This document shows positions 53,944 to 62,453 of a stretch of 64,000 nt of DNA, in pieces. The notes beneath the pieces are model-generated. The model worked only from the letters and a program-made list of their open reading frames with translations, had not been told where the DNA came from and searched no databases. The stretch is from Alphaproteobacteria bacterium. GTDB taxonomy: Bacteria; Pseudomonadota; Alphaproteobacteria; Micavibrionales; Micavibrionaceae. Within the stretch, counting starts at the first letter, position 1; each line of letters begins with the position of its first letter. A program made the position numbers and the translations under genes. The DNA lies in the NCBI GenBank assembly GCA_023384135.1, contig JAHDXS010000002.1, positions 744,001-808,000 of the forward strand, written 5' to 3'.

Positions 53944-53966
53944 ATTATTCCTATAGAAATAATAGG
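53944..53966. promoter_or_regulatory. Candidate Rrf2 operator
   Basis: ATTATT (53944-53949) mirrors AATAAT (53958-53963), and CCTAT (53950-53954) mirrors ATAGG (53962-53966). The palindromic AT-rich element lies directly before the rrf2 ribosome binding site and in the permease promoter region, as expected for autoregulation. Confidence 0.45.
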
Positions 53967-53975
53967 AGTTAAAGA

Positions 53976-54401
53976 ATGATCTCGAACAAAGCCAAATACG
54001 CCCTGAAAGCGATGACTATTCTGGCGGCAAACCAGGAGCGCGTCTTATCGGCCCAGGAAATCGCGAAAAAGGGAAAAATTCCTTATAAATTTCTTGAAGC
54101 CATCCTGACAGACCTCAAAAACCGTAAGCTATTAAGAAGCCATCGCGGCGCTTCAGGCGGTTATGCGCTCGCGCGGCCGCCCGGTGAGATGACCGCTGGC
54201 GAAGTGATCCGGGCCATAGAGGGGCCGATCGCGCCGCTGCTCTGCGCCAGCCTGACCGGATACCGTCGCTGCGAGGATTGTGTGGACGAAGAGGCCTGCG
54301 CCGTGCGAAGCCTCATGGTCGATTCCCGCGCCGCCCTCTCCAGCGTTCTGGACCGCAGGTCTTTGGCTGAATTAGCGGCTTTCAGCCAGCTGAAGCCCTG
54401 A
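53976..54401 (+). CDS. Rrf2-family transcriptional regulator
   Basis: 141 residues: a winged helix (residues 1-65, MISNKAKYALKAMTIL ... SHRGASGGYAL) and a C-terminal cysteine cluster Cys90, Cys99, Cys102, Cys108. The spacing differs from IscR and NsrR, so whether it binds an iron-sulfur cluster or senses sulfur metabolites like CymR is open. AGGAG lies 7 bases before the ATG. It probably controls the divergent SLC13 permease and itself. Confidence 0.9.
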   Translation: MISNKAKYALKAMTILAANQERVLSAQEIAKKGKIPYKFLEAILTDLKNRKLLRSHRGASGGYALARPPGEMTAGEVIRAIEGPIAPLLCASLTGYRRCEDCVDEEACAVRSLMVDSRAALSSVLDRRSLAELAAFSQLKP

Positions 54402-54557
54402 ATGAATTCAACATAATCGTTATTTTCAAGCCTGTTTTTTCGTGCAATTCACCAAAAAAAGGGGCATTCTGGCCCAAAAATGATGTGTTATAGTAAATAA
54501 ACGCATAAAAAACGATAATTCAGGACAGGGGCGGGGCGTTCACCCGGTAATGTAGGA

Positions 54558-57038
54558 ATGGTCAAGCCGTTTGACATGAAAGTCTTTAGGGAGTCCGTGC
54601 GCGAGCGCAAGGAGTCCCTTTTGGCAGAGTTGCGTTCCGGCGCGATAGCCGCCCGCGCATTTACGGCCTCACTCAGCGCCGAAACCGACAACAACATCCA
54701 GGTTTTAGCCGCTCACTTTCTGGGCGATCACAAAGACTCTGTCTCGCTGGTCTTTACCGGCGGTAACGGTCGCCAAGAAATCTATCCCGGCTCTGATCTC
54801 GACATTCTCCTACTAGTGCCCGAAGAAATGGCTCAGGATCTCAGCCCGGAACTCGAAAAGGACTGGAGCAGCTTCGTAACGGCGCTCTGGGATGCTGGCT
54901 ATGAACCCGGCGCAATCGTCCGGACGCCTGTGCAATGTGAGCAAGAGGCGTTGAAGGATCAGACCGTATGGTCCAGCTTGCTGGATAGGCGCATGTTATG
55001 GGGCAACACAGCACACTTCGAAGCGATGTCGAGTCGAATCGACAAGCTGAACGAAACCCACTGGGAAAAATTCCTCGACGAAAAACTGGCCGAAAGTGCC
55101 AATCGCCACAAAAACAAAGGCGACTCACGCTACTTCGTTCAACCTGACGTCAAGGAAGGCAAGGGCGGCCTGCGCGACTTCCACAGCATGATGTGGATTT
55201 CCCACGTCGTCTTCGGTGCCCGCACGGTCTCAGACCTTGCCGAACAGGGCCTGCTCTCCGATGCAGAGGCTAAACGCGTTCAGGAAGCCTACGATTGCTT
55301 GCTTGAGGCCAGATGCCATCTGCAGGCACAGGGCCGCGGCAATCAGCTTACGGCGGAAACCCAGCCCAGAATCGCCGACGGCATTTTGCACTTCCAGCCG
55401 CAGGAGCGCCAGAAGTCGATTGAAGACTACATGCGCCTCTACTTTCTCCATGCGCGGGATGTCGGCTTCCTCACGAATGTCGTGTGCGCCGCGGCCTTGG
55501 AAAAAAAAGCTGGTTTTAGCGCTCCGGTCAGAAATGTCGAAGGCTTCGTAATCCGGGGCGACAAAATTCGCTTTGGAACAGATCACCCCGGCCCCGCCGA
55601 CATGATGAAAATTTTCCGGGTCGCGCAAACAGAAAACGCTGAAATTCACCCCGATGCGCTCCGCACGATCAAGCGCAACCAGAATAAATTCGACGAGGCT
55701 GCGCAGACGGATCCCGAGATCAACAGGGAATTTTTGAATATCATTACCTCCGGCAGTGAAGTCGGCGCTTCTCTGCGCAGGATGCAGGAAACCGACATGC
55801 TCTATCGCTTTCTTCCCCCGATGGGCGGAATCGATATGAAGGTGCAGTTCGACCCTTATCATGCATACACAGTGGACGAGCATGTCTTCCAGTCCATGGA
55901 CCGCGTCAACGATTTACGGGCCGGAAAATTCGAGGAGAAGGCCAAGATCGCCGTCGATATTGCCCGCAACCTCAAGCCCTCTGACCGCCGCATTCTTGCC
56001 GTAGCCATGCTGCTGCATGATTGCGGAAAAGACGAAGCTGAAACCGGAGACGAGGACCTCCACCCCGTCCGCGGCGCGGAAATGGTCCGACAGTACGGGC
56101 CTCGCCTCGGTCTAAACAAGACCGAAACCCGCAAAGCCGCATGGCTGGTTGAAAGCCACCTTTTACTTGCTCACACCGCGCTGCGCCGCGAATTAAACGA
56201 CCCTTGGACCGTAGAGACGTTCGCACGCAAGGTAGGTTCCCAAAAAAATCTTGAGCTTTTGACCCTCATGACGACGGGCGACATCATGGGGAACGGCCCC
56301 GATACGTGGGAGCCCAACGTGGCGGTCCGTATTGCCAACCTTTATCACCGCACGAAGGCGTATATGCGCAGCGAGAAGTTCAAACCGGAGCGCCTCGCTC
56401 TTCCCGCAGAAGAAATAGAGGAACCTAAGGTCAGCCTCAAAGACGATTTTATGCGCAACGCGACCGTCATAGATATCGTCGCGCCGCAGAACGGGCGCGT
56501 GTTCGAACGATTAACGGCCATTCTGGCCGCCAATCAGATCAACATCGTAGGCATGGACTTCGAAGCCAACGGCAACGGAACAATCGCGCACAGCACAATT
56601 CTTGCTCAGGCGCAAAACGGAGCCGCGCTCAGCGAATGGCAAGGCAAACAAATAAAGGATAAGATCGAACAGGGGCTTAAGGATGACGCTCCGCCGCTCG
56701 TCCTCTTAAGCGGCCAGACTTCATACGGCTCAGCGAAGCCCATACCCTACAGACTGCAGCCAGAAGTAGAGCTTTCAAACGATTTCAGTGCGCAATGCAC
56801 GGTGATTGAGGTGACGGCGCCTGACCGCCCGAACCTTCTGAACAACGTTGCGCGGGTCTTCAACGAGCAGGGTTTGGAGGTCAAGCACGCCCGCGTCTCC
56901 ACCTATGGAAAAACATTTAAGGCCCAAGACACGTTTTATGTTATTGACCGCGAAACGTCCGCTCAGGTCGATCCCTCCCGCTTCGAGGAGATCCGGCAAG
57001 CACTTCTGGAAAGCCCGGCCCTCAGCCCGATTGAATAA
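54558..57038 (+). CDS. glnD: [Protein-PII] uridylyltransferase/uridylyl-removing enzyme
   Basis: Sensor of glutamine that modifies PII proteins to control nitrogen assimilation. 826 residues: nucleotidyltransferase domain (FTGGNGRQEIYPGSDLDILLL), the QPDVKEGKGGLRDFHSMMW motif, an HD uridylyl-removing domain (AVAMLLHDCGKDEAETG) and two C-terminal ACT domains (IDIVAPQNGRVFERLTA; IEVTAPDRPNLLNNVARVF). All catalytic motifs look intact. ATG 54576 is an alternative start. Confidence 0.96.
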   Translation: MVKPFDMKVFRESVRERKESLLAELRSGAIAARAFTASLSAETDNNIQVLAAHFLGDHKDSVSLVFTGGNGRQEIYPGSDLDILLLVPEEMAQDLSPELEKDWSSFVTALWDAGYEPGAIVRTPVQCEQEALKDQTVWSSLLDRRMLWGNTAHFEAMSSRIDKLNETHWEKFLDEKLAESANRHKNKGDSRYFVQPDVKEGKGGLRDFHSMMWISHVVFGARTVSDLAEQGLLSDAEAKRVQEAYDCLLEARCHLQAQGRGNQLTAETQPRIADGILHFQPQERQKSIEDYMRLYFLHARDVGFLTNVVCAAALEKKAGFSAPVRNVEGFVIRGDKIRFGTDHPGPADMMKIFRVAQTENAEIHPDALRTIKRNQNKFDEAAQTDPEINREFLNIITSGSEVGASLRRMQETDMLYRFLPPMGGIDMKVQFDPYHAYTVDEHVFQSMDRVNDLRAGKFEEKAKIAVDIARNLKPSDRRILAVAMLLHDCGKDEAETGDEDLHPVRGAEMVRQYGPRLGLNKTETRKAAWLVESHLLLAHTALRRELNDPWTVETFARKVGSQKNLELLTLMTTGDIMGNGPDTWEPNVAVRIANLYHRTKAYMRSEKFKPERLALPAEEIEEPKVSLKDDFMRNATVIDIVAPQNGRVFERLTAILAANQINIVGMDFEANGNGTIAHSTILAQAQNGAALSEWQGKQIKDKIEQGLKDDAPPLVLLSGQTSYGSAKPIPYRLQPEVELSNDFSAQCTVIEVTAPDRPNLLNNVARVFNEQGLEVKHARVSTYGKTFKAQDTFYVIDRETSAQVDPSRFEEIRQALLESPALSPIE

Positions 57039-57115
57039 TTGAATAAAATGCGCATACACCAAGTGTAACGCCATGAACGCTTTGCCCGGAGCGCAAGGGT
57101 CTGTAGAATAGCCGT

Positions 57116-58051
57116 ATGTTAAAAGAACAAACGCCCGCCCCGGAAATCCAGCCGCGCTATGCGCTTTACGCCGGATACGCCGCCGTCAGCATCGTGACCG
57201 TTCTGATCGTCGTAAAGACATGGGCCTATTACGCCAGCGGCTCGCCCAGCATCCTCTCGTCCCTGATGGATTCGATATTGGACTCGGTCGTCTCGGTGAT
57301 CGCGCTGGGCAGCATCTATTACGCCCAGCGCCCGGCGGACGAAAACCACCGCTACGGCCACGGAAAGATGGAGGGCGTGTCGGCCCTGTTTCAGGCGGCC
57401 GTCATTCTGGGCGGCGGCGTCTTTCTGGTCTTCGAATCCCTGGGCAAGCTCGTCCATCCCGAGCCGGTGCAGGCGCATCTTCTAGGCGTGGCTGTGATGG
57501 TGCTCGCAATGCTGCTCTCGGCGATTCTGGTCTATGTGCAGCGGCTCAGCCTCTCCAAGGCCCCGTCTCTGGCCGTTGAGGCCGACAGCGCCCATTACGG
57601 CAGCGACATCCTGATCAACGCGGGCGTGATGCTGGTGCTGATCCTCACCATGAACGGCGCACCGCTCTGGCTTGACCCGCTCTTCGCCCTCATGGTGGCC
57701 TTATTTCTCGGGATGATCGCCCGCAAGATCGGCATGAAGGCCGTGGACATGCTGCTCGACCGCGAACTTCCGGAATCCGAACGGGGCCGCCTCATTGAAA
57801 TTCTGGACTCAGACCCCGAAGTCAAAGGCTGGCATGATTTGCGTTCGCACCGCCACGGCATGGCCGTGATCGTCTCGGTGGATATCGAGGTGGAGGCGAG
57901 CCTATCTCTTTTGGCCGCGCATGAAATCGCAAGACAGGTCGAGGGCAAAATGCTGGCTGTTTTCCCGAACGCGGAAATCCTCATCCACGTCGATCCCGAA
58001 GGCGACACGCACGATACACGCCACAGGGTGAAGGGCGTCCATCACACCTGA
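57116..58051 (+). CDS. Cation diffusion facilitator, FieF-like
   Basis: Exports divalent metals such as zinc or iron in exchange for protons. 311 residues with six predicted membrane helices; the metal-site residues appear in SLMDSILDSVVSV and HYGSDILINAGVML, with ENHRYGHGKMEG between helices and a cytoplasmic C-terminal metal-binding domain (HDLRSHRHGMAVIVSVDIEV). Confidence 0.92.
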   Translation: MLKEQTPAPEIQPRYALYAGYAAVSIVTVLIVVKTWAYYASGSPSILSSLMDSILDSVVSVIALGSIYYAQRPADENHRYGHGKMEGVSALFQAAVILGGGVFLVFESLGKLVHPEPVQAHLLGVAVMVLAMLLSAILVYVQRLSLSKAPSLAVEADSAHYGSDILINAGVMLVLILTMNGAPLWLDPLFALMVALFLGMIARKIGMKAVDMLLDRELPESERGRLIEILDSDPEVKGWHDLRSHRHGMAVIVSVDIEVEASLSLLAAHEIARQVEGKMLAVFPNAEILIHVDPEGDTHDTRHRVKGVHHT

Positions 58052-58075
58052 ACTTCGCTGGAAATCTCTGTTTGA

Positions 58076-59044
58076 TTATTTCGCCGAGGCGATAAGCGTG
58101 CTCTCGGGGGCGCTGTGCAGCCACCACGCCTGACGATTGATGGAGAAGATCGGCCGGTAGCGCGTACGCAGGGAGTCCGCGCTCAGCACGTCCGGGTTCT
58201 GGTTATCGAGAACCAGCGCACCGTCTCCGGTATAGACGATCAGGATCGCATGCGGGATATTCTTGACATTGTCGTGAACGATGGCAATGCGCATCCGCTC
58301 TTCGACCACGCCCAGTGCCCTCAAGGCAACATACTTGGCGATCGCGTAATCCTCACAGTCGCCGCCGCGCGTCAGAAACTCGACCGGGGTCGCCCAGTAA
58401 TCGCTCTTGCCCCAGTTCTTGCTGTCCACGATATATTTCTGTTTGTTCATAAGGCGGTTCACCTTCTCCGCCATGTCAGGCAGGGAAAGGCCGCTGAAAC
58501 CTTCGATGTCGCGCTTCATCTTTGCTATGACATCTTGAGAGGAATCCTGCTTCAAAGTCCGGTCGAAGCGGGCGAACATATCCGACCACTTTGTAAACGC
58601 CGTGAGATTTTCCGAACGCTTCTCATCCGATCCGAACAGAGCCGGGTAGGCGCTGGGCGCTCCGAAGCTGGCCGTGCTGGCCAAGCTGACCTTCGCTGGA
58701 ATATCGGCGATATCCGCAAAACTCTTTTTGGCGAAGCCGCCGAGCGACATAACGAACAGCAAACCGCCCGCCATAAACCGCAGCATCCGTTGACGCAGCA
58801 GTGTGAACAGCAGAGTACGGCGGCTTAAAATCTTGTTTTGAATCAGAATTTGCCCAAGGGGAATCGCGCTCGCCCGGTGCTCATCAAGAGCGCTCCGCAA
58901 CTGCGCCGGGGTAATCACCCCGTGAAGAACCAGAAGGTCGCCGATTTTGCTGTTGTCGAGAAGGGCGCGGAGGGTGACGAACAGACCCTTGCCGGTCTGG
59001 AGAGTGGATGATCCACAAATCACGCCATTCTTATACTCACTCAC
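58076..59044 (-). CDS. MshEN-like domain fused to a LapG-type transglutaminase-like cysteine peptidase
   Basis: 322 residues from a GTG start. Residues 33-86 contain two tandem MshEN/GspE-N-type motifs (IGDLLVLHGVITPAQL and LGQILIQNKILSRRTL), a module that binds c-di-GMP in other proteins. A membrane segment (about 88-106) follows, then a bacterial transglutaminase-like peptidase domain with the triad Cys230 (GGDCEDYAIAKY), His265 (IPHAILIVY) and Asp280 (LVLDNQ). LapG in pseudomonads cuts surface adhesins and is held back by the c-di-GMP receptor LapD. The fusion suggests direct control. I see no LapD or LapA gene in the window. Confidence 0.8.
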   Translation of the reverse strand: MSEYKNGVICGSSTLQTGKGLFVTLRALLDNSKIGDLLVLHGVITPAQLRSALDEHRASAIPLGQILIQNKILSRRTLLFTLLRQRMLRFMAGGLLFVMSLGGFAKKSFADIADIPAKVSLASTASFGAPSAYPALFGSDEKRSENLTAFTKWSDMFARFDRTLKQDSSQDVIAKMKRDIEGFSGLSLPDMAEKVNRLMNKQKYIVDSKNWGKSDYWATPVEFLTRGGDCEDYAIAKYVALRALGVVEERMRIAIVHDNVKNIPHAILIVYTGDGALVLDNQNPDVLSADSLRTRYRPIFSINRQAWWLHSAPESTLIASAK

Positions 59045-59178
59045 GCGAAAGCCCCTAAAATCCTTGCGTTTTGCCCTGTTTTGTCACCTTAATTAGACCC
59101 TATAAAGATTGACGAATCCCTAACAAAAGCGCATAAAAGCTCAGATTTCAGCGATTTTGCCTCGAAAAAAGGTGCTGC

Positions 59179-60729
59179 ATGGCGGAAAACGACTACGAAG
59201 ACGTGGAATTAGTGCAGAAAATGGCGGAAATAGCCATTCTCGTGGTGGGTGACATCATGCTCGACCGCTTCGTTTACGGCCACGTGGACCGCATATCGCC
59301 CGAGAGCCCCGTCCCGATTCTCACGATCGAGCGCGAGAACGTCATGCTCGGCGGCGCGGGGAATACGCTATCAAACCTGATAAACCTTAAATGTAAGGGC
59401 AAAATCCTCTCCATCGTCGGCGACGATGAGGCGGGCGCGCAGATCCGCGCCAAGGCGGACCACCACGGCATCGACACGGAGGGCCTGCTGAGTGTCTCCG
59501 ATCGCCCGAGCATCGTAAAAACCCGCTTCCTCGCGGGCCATCAGCAGCTTCTGCGGACAGATTTCGAGCGCGTGAAGGCCATCACCCCCGAAACCGAGAA
59601 GGCGCTTCTCGAAAAGGCCGAAAAACTCATTCCTTCCGTCCAGGCGCTGATTCTCTCCGACTACGGCAAGGGGTTGCTGACAAACGGCCTCACCTCTCGC
59701 ATCATTGAGATAGCGAAAAAGGCGGGCGTGCCCGTTCTGGTCGATCCCAAGGGGGCGGACTACACGAAATACGCCGGGGCGGATGCCGTAACGCCGAACC
59801 GCAAGGAGCTTTCACTCGCCACTGGCGGCCGCGCCGTGGATGAGGACGATGAAATAGAGTCCGCCGCGCAGGACATCATCAGACGCTGCCGCATCGGCGC
59901 CGTCATTGCAACGCGCTCGCGCGACGGCATGAGCGTTGTGAGCCACGGCGGCGCGGTGCATATCCGCAGCGCCTCCGATATAGAAGTCTTCGACGTCTCC
60001 GGCGCGGGCGACACCGTAATCGCCACCATCGCGGCCTGTCTGGGCTGCGGGGCCGATCTGGTGCAGGCCGCTGCGCTCGCCAATCTCGCCGGCTCCATCG
60101 TGGTCGCCAAAGTCGGCACCGCCCCCATCCGCGCGGAGGAGCTGATCGAGGCCATAGAAAATCTCGACACCTACGGACAAGGGCTGGCCGGATTCGCTGC
60201 CCGGCCCTCGTCGCTCGACCGCACCCGCGAGGCGCCCGTTGCAAGAACGTGGGAGGAGGCGAAGGAAGACGTAGAGCGCTGGAAGGCGAGGGGCCTCAGC
60301 GTGGGCTTCACCAACGGCTGCTTCGATATCATCCACCCGGGCCACGTGCGCTATCTCAACGCGGCCCGGCACCGCTGTGACCGCCTTGTGGTCGGCCTCA
60401 ACATCGACTCCTCAGTAAAGCTTTTGAAGGGCGACGACCGCCCCGTCCACGATGAACAGGCCCGCGCCGCCGTGATCGCGGCGCTCGGATCGGTCGATCT
60501 GGTTGTATTCTTCGGTGCAAAAAAGGCAGGGGACGACAACACCGCCTGTGACCTCTTAAAAATTCTCCAGCCCGACTTGTACTTTAAAGGCGGAGATTAC
60601 ACGGTCGAACAAATCCCCGAAGCGCCTACGGTGATCACATACGGCGGAACCGTCGAAGTGCTGGACATATCCGAAGGCCACAGCACCACCGCTTCCATCA
60701 GGAAGATCAAGGCGGGCCGGGCGGCCTAG
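59179..60729 (+). CDS. hldE: Bifunctional heptose 7-phosphate kinase / heptose 1-phosphate adenylyltransferase
   Basis: Makes ADP-heptose for lipopolysaccharide core. The N-terminal PfkB/ribokinase domain (residues 1-330) shows VVGDIMLDRFVYG, GGAGNTLSNL and the catalytic FDVSGAGDTVIATIA. The C-terminal nucleotidyltransferase domain (about 370-516) shows GFTNGCFDIIHPGHVRYL and EGHSTTASI. Full length at 516 residues; both halves look active. Confidence 0.94.
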   Translation: MAENDYEDVELVQKMAEIAILVVGDIMLDRFVYGHVDRISPESPVPILTIERENVMLGGAGNTLSNLINLKCKGKILSIVGDDEAGAQIRAKADHHGIDTEGLLSVSDRPSIVKTRFLAGHQQLLRTDFERVKAITPETEKALLEKAEKLIPSVQALILSDYGKGLLTNGLTSRIIEIAKKAGVPVLVDPKGADYTKYAGADAVTPNRKELSLATGGRAVDEDDEIESAAQDIIRRCRIGAVIATRSRDGMSVVSHGGAVHIRSASDIEVFDVSGAGDTVIATIAACLGCGADLVQAAALANLAGSIVVAKVGTAPIRAEELIEAIENLDTYGQGLAGFAARPSSLDRTREAPVARTWEEAKEDVERWKARGLSVGFTNGCFDIIHPGHVRYLNAARHRCDRLVVGLNIDSSVKLLKGDDRPVHDEQARAAVIAALGSVDLVVFFGAKKAGDDNTACDLLKILQPDLYFKGGDYTVEQIPEAPTVITYGGTVEVLDISEGHSTTASIRKIKAGRAA

Positions 60730-60793
60730 AGCCATCCTCAAAAACTAACGCTCTTCAGGTAAGGGGATAAACTCCTGCACCCTAGCAATACAC

Positions 60794-60827
60794 TTGACTT
60801 TTACCCCATAAATGAGAATGATTATCA
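60794..60827 (+). promoter_or_regulatory. Promoter with overlapping Fur box
   Basis: TTGACT (60794-60799) and AATGAT (60817-60822) are spaced by 17 bases. TGAGAATGATTATCA (60813-60827) covers the -10 and differs by one base from the 7-1-7 Fur consensus TGATAATNATTATCA. It should repress the small gene at 60860 when iron is plentiful. Confidence 0.7.
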
Positions 60828-60859
60828 AGTGCATTTGGCTGCGTCTAAGGGAGAAAAAT

Positions 60860-61081
60860 ATGCTCAGGGACTTTCTGCTTCTCGAAAACTATTTCGGTGA
60901 ACCCGACTCGATACAGGCGATTGACGACGTGGCGAAGCATTACGGATTCGAGAAAGTCCGCGATGCCCTGCACGCCGGGCACCTCAGCGTTCGCACCGTC
61001 TTTCTTGCGCCCGGACGGGGCCGCACCCTCTGTCGCCTGTCTGAGTCCGGCCGCAAGGCGGCGCAGGACCAGACTGTTTAA
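60860..61081 (+). CDS. Small iron-regulated orphan, 73 residues
   Basis: MLRDFLLLENYFGEPDSIQA opens a mostly helical protein with a basic C-terminus (GRGRTLCRLSESGRKAAQD) and one Cys. GGGAG precedes ATG 60860; the in-frame ATG at 60812 would place the coding start inside the Fur box and is rejected. I do not recognise it. The size and basic C-terminus are compatible with a small winged-helix or adaptor protein. Confidence 0.6.
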   Translation: MLRDFLLLENYFGEPDSIQAIDDVAKHYGFEKVRDALHAGHLSVRTVFLAPGRGRTLCRLSESGRKAAQDQTV

Positions 61082-61179
61082 AACTGCGATACATCCTCTG
61101 AAAACGCTGTACCCTTAAAAATCAAGCTGTTAACATCTCAGGGATAATTATTCGTCAACTGTCTTGTCCGGGCTTTTCC

Positions 61180-61836
61180 ATGCGTTACGCGTCTCTCTCA
61201 TCACTTCTGCTTGCAACTTTTATGGTTACGGCCTGCGGCCCGACGGGCGTCATGGGCCGAGGCTACACATCCTACCGCGAACCCTATAAATCCGCGCCGG
61301 GAACCAAGCCCGCGCCCCTGGGCTACACCTACACGCAACCGAACAACACGGCGGTAATCGAGGCCATGCGCCCCGCCGCGCGTGATCTGGTCGCGGAGTT
61401 GGAAAATAAAATCGATCCGGCGGTCGAGCGGATTTACCTTACGCAAGGCGCACAAACCGCATTCTACAGCGCGATGGATCATGTCCTGCGCGAAGAACTC
61501 ACCTACAGAGGCTTTGAACTCGTGACCCAGCCCGAAGTCTCGGCGCTGAGCGTGAACGCCTCCGCGTCCCAGACCGAAACGGGTATGTATGTTATGGCAT
61601 TGACCGGCGCGGCCGGAACGCTGGCGTCAGGAACCTACGAAGTCCCCGGATACGCCTTCACGGGCACCTCAGCCCCTCGCCCGACTGAAGCTAAGACGTC
61701 GGCTCCGCACGCTCCCGCGGCCTCACCCGACGACACCTCCGCCCCGATGCCCATAACCCATGTTACAGCGGAACCGCTAATTGAGGAACCGGCAGGAGCG
61801 ACCGATATTCCCGCCCAGACGAACGCCGCCCCATGA
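61180..61836 (+). CDS. Lipoprotein with Pro/Thr-rich tail
   Basis: 218 residues with lipobox VTAC (Cys19). The middle (AARDLVAELENKIDPAVERIYLTQGAQT ... VLREELTYRGFELV) resembles the FlgO-type fold of the next gene. The last 60 residues are Pro/Ala/Thr-rich and probably disordered. It overlaps the next gene by 4 bases (ATGA). Confidence 0.75.
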   Translation: MRYASLSSLLLATFMVTACGPTGVMGRGYTSYREPYKSAPGTKPAPLGYTYTQPNNTAVIEAMRPAARDLVAELENKIDPAVERIYLTQGAQTAFYSAMDHVLREELTYRGFELVTQPEVSALSVNASASQTETGMYVMALTGAAGTLASGTYEVPGYAFTGTSAPRPTEAKTSAPHAPAASPDDTSAPMPITHVTAEPLIEEPAGATDIPAQTNAAP

Positions 61837-62435
61837 CGAAACCGCGCAGACAGGGGAAACGCAAAACCTTTGTGCTCTGCGCAGCCTCGCTTCTGCTCTC
61901 GGGGACGCTTCTGACCGGCTGCGAAGTCACCAACTTCCAGATTGCCACCACCGCCATCACGGCGGCCACTCAGGGCCTCTTTAGCGACCCGAAAGTTAAT
62001 TTGCGCGAAAAAAATTACGCGGCGGCCGACTACCTGCTCCAGCAAAGCGGCAACTACCTCAACCGCACGGGCGAGATCGAGGCCCGGGCGCTGACCGAAG
62101 CTGATAATCCAGCGGCCGTCTCGGCGTTGGGCCGCCGCATGACCGACGATATCGGCCAACGGTTTGCCGAGCTGGGGTATACGGTCAATCTCCGGCACGT
62201 CTCAAGCAAGGTGGACAGCACCCTCTACCCGCCCGGTGCGCAGGAAGCCCCGCAATTTATCCTGAGCGGCTCATACCTCAAGAAGGATAAGAAGCTGGAA
62301 GTCTATCTGCGGATTTTCGAACCCGGCGCGCAAAGGATTGTCTCATCTTTCAACTACACCATGCCCTATTCCAGCGAGATCCGCCGTCTGGCCGAGGCCG
62401 ACACGCAGATCATCAGGCTCGAAGGCCCCCAATAA
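61833..62435 (+). CDS. FlgO-like outer-membrane lipoprotein
   Basis: 200 residues, lipobox LTGC (Cys31) after a basic leader. The mature protein matches the FlgO pattern: AAADYLLQQSGNYLNR, ALGRRMTDDIGQRFAELGYTV, FILSGSYLKKDKKLEVYLRI. FlgO in Vibrio is a flagellar outer-membrane protein, but no flagellar genes are here, so the role may differ. Confidence 0.75.
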   Translation: MTKPRRQGKRKTFVLCAASLLLSGTLLTGCEVTNFQIATTAITAATQGLFSDPKVNLREKNYAAADYLLQQSGNYLNRTGEIEARALTEADNPAAVSALGRRMTDDIGQRFAELGYTVNLRHVSSKVDSTLYPPGAQEAPQFILSGSYLKKDKKLEVYLRIFEPGAQRIVSSFNYTMPYSSEIRRLAEADTQIIRLEGPQ

Positions 62436-62453
62436 ATAAATTCAGGAAATAGT

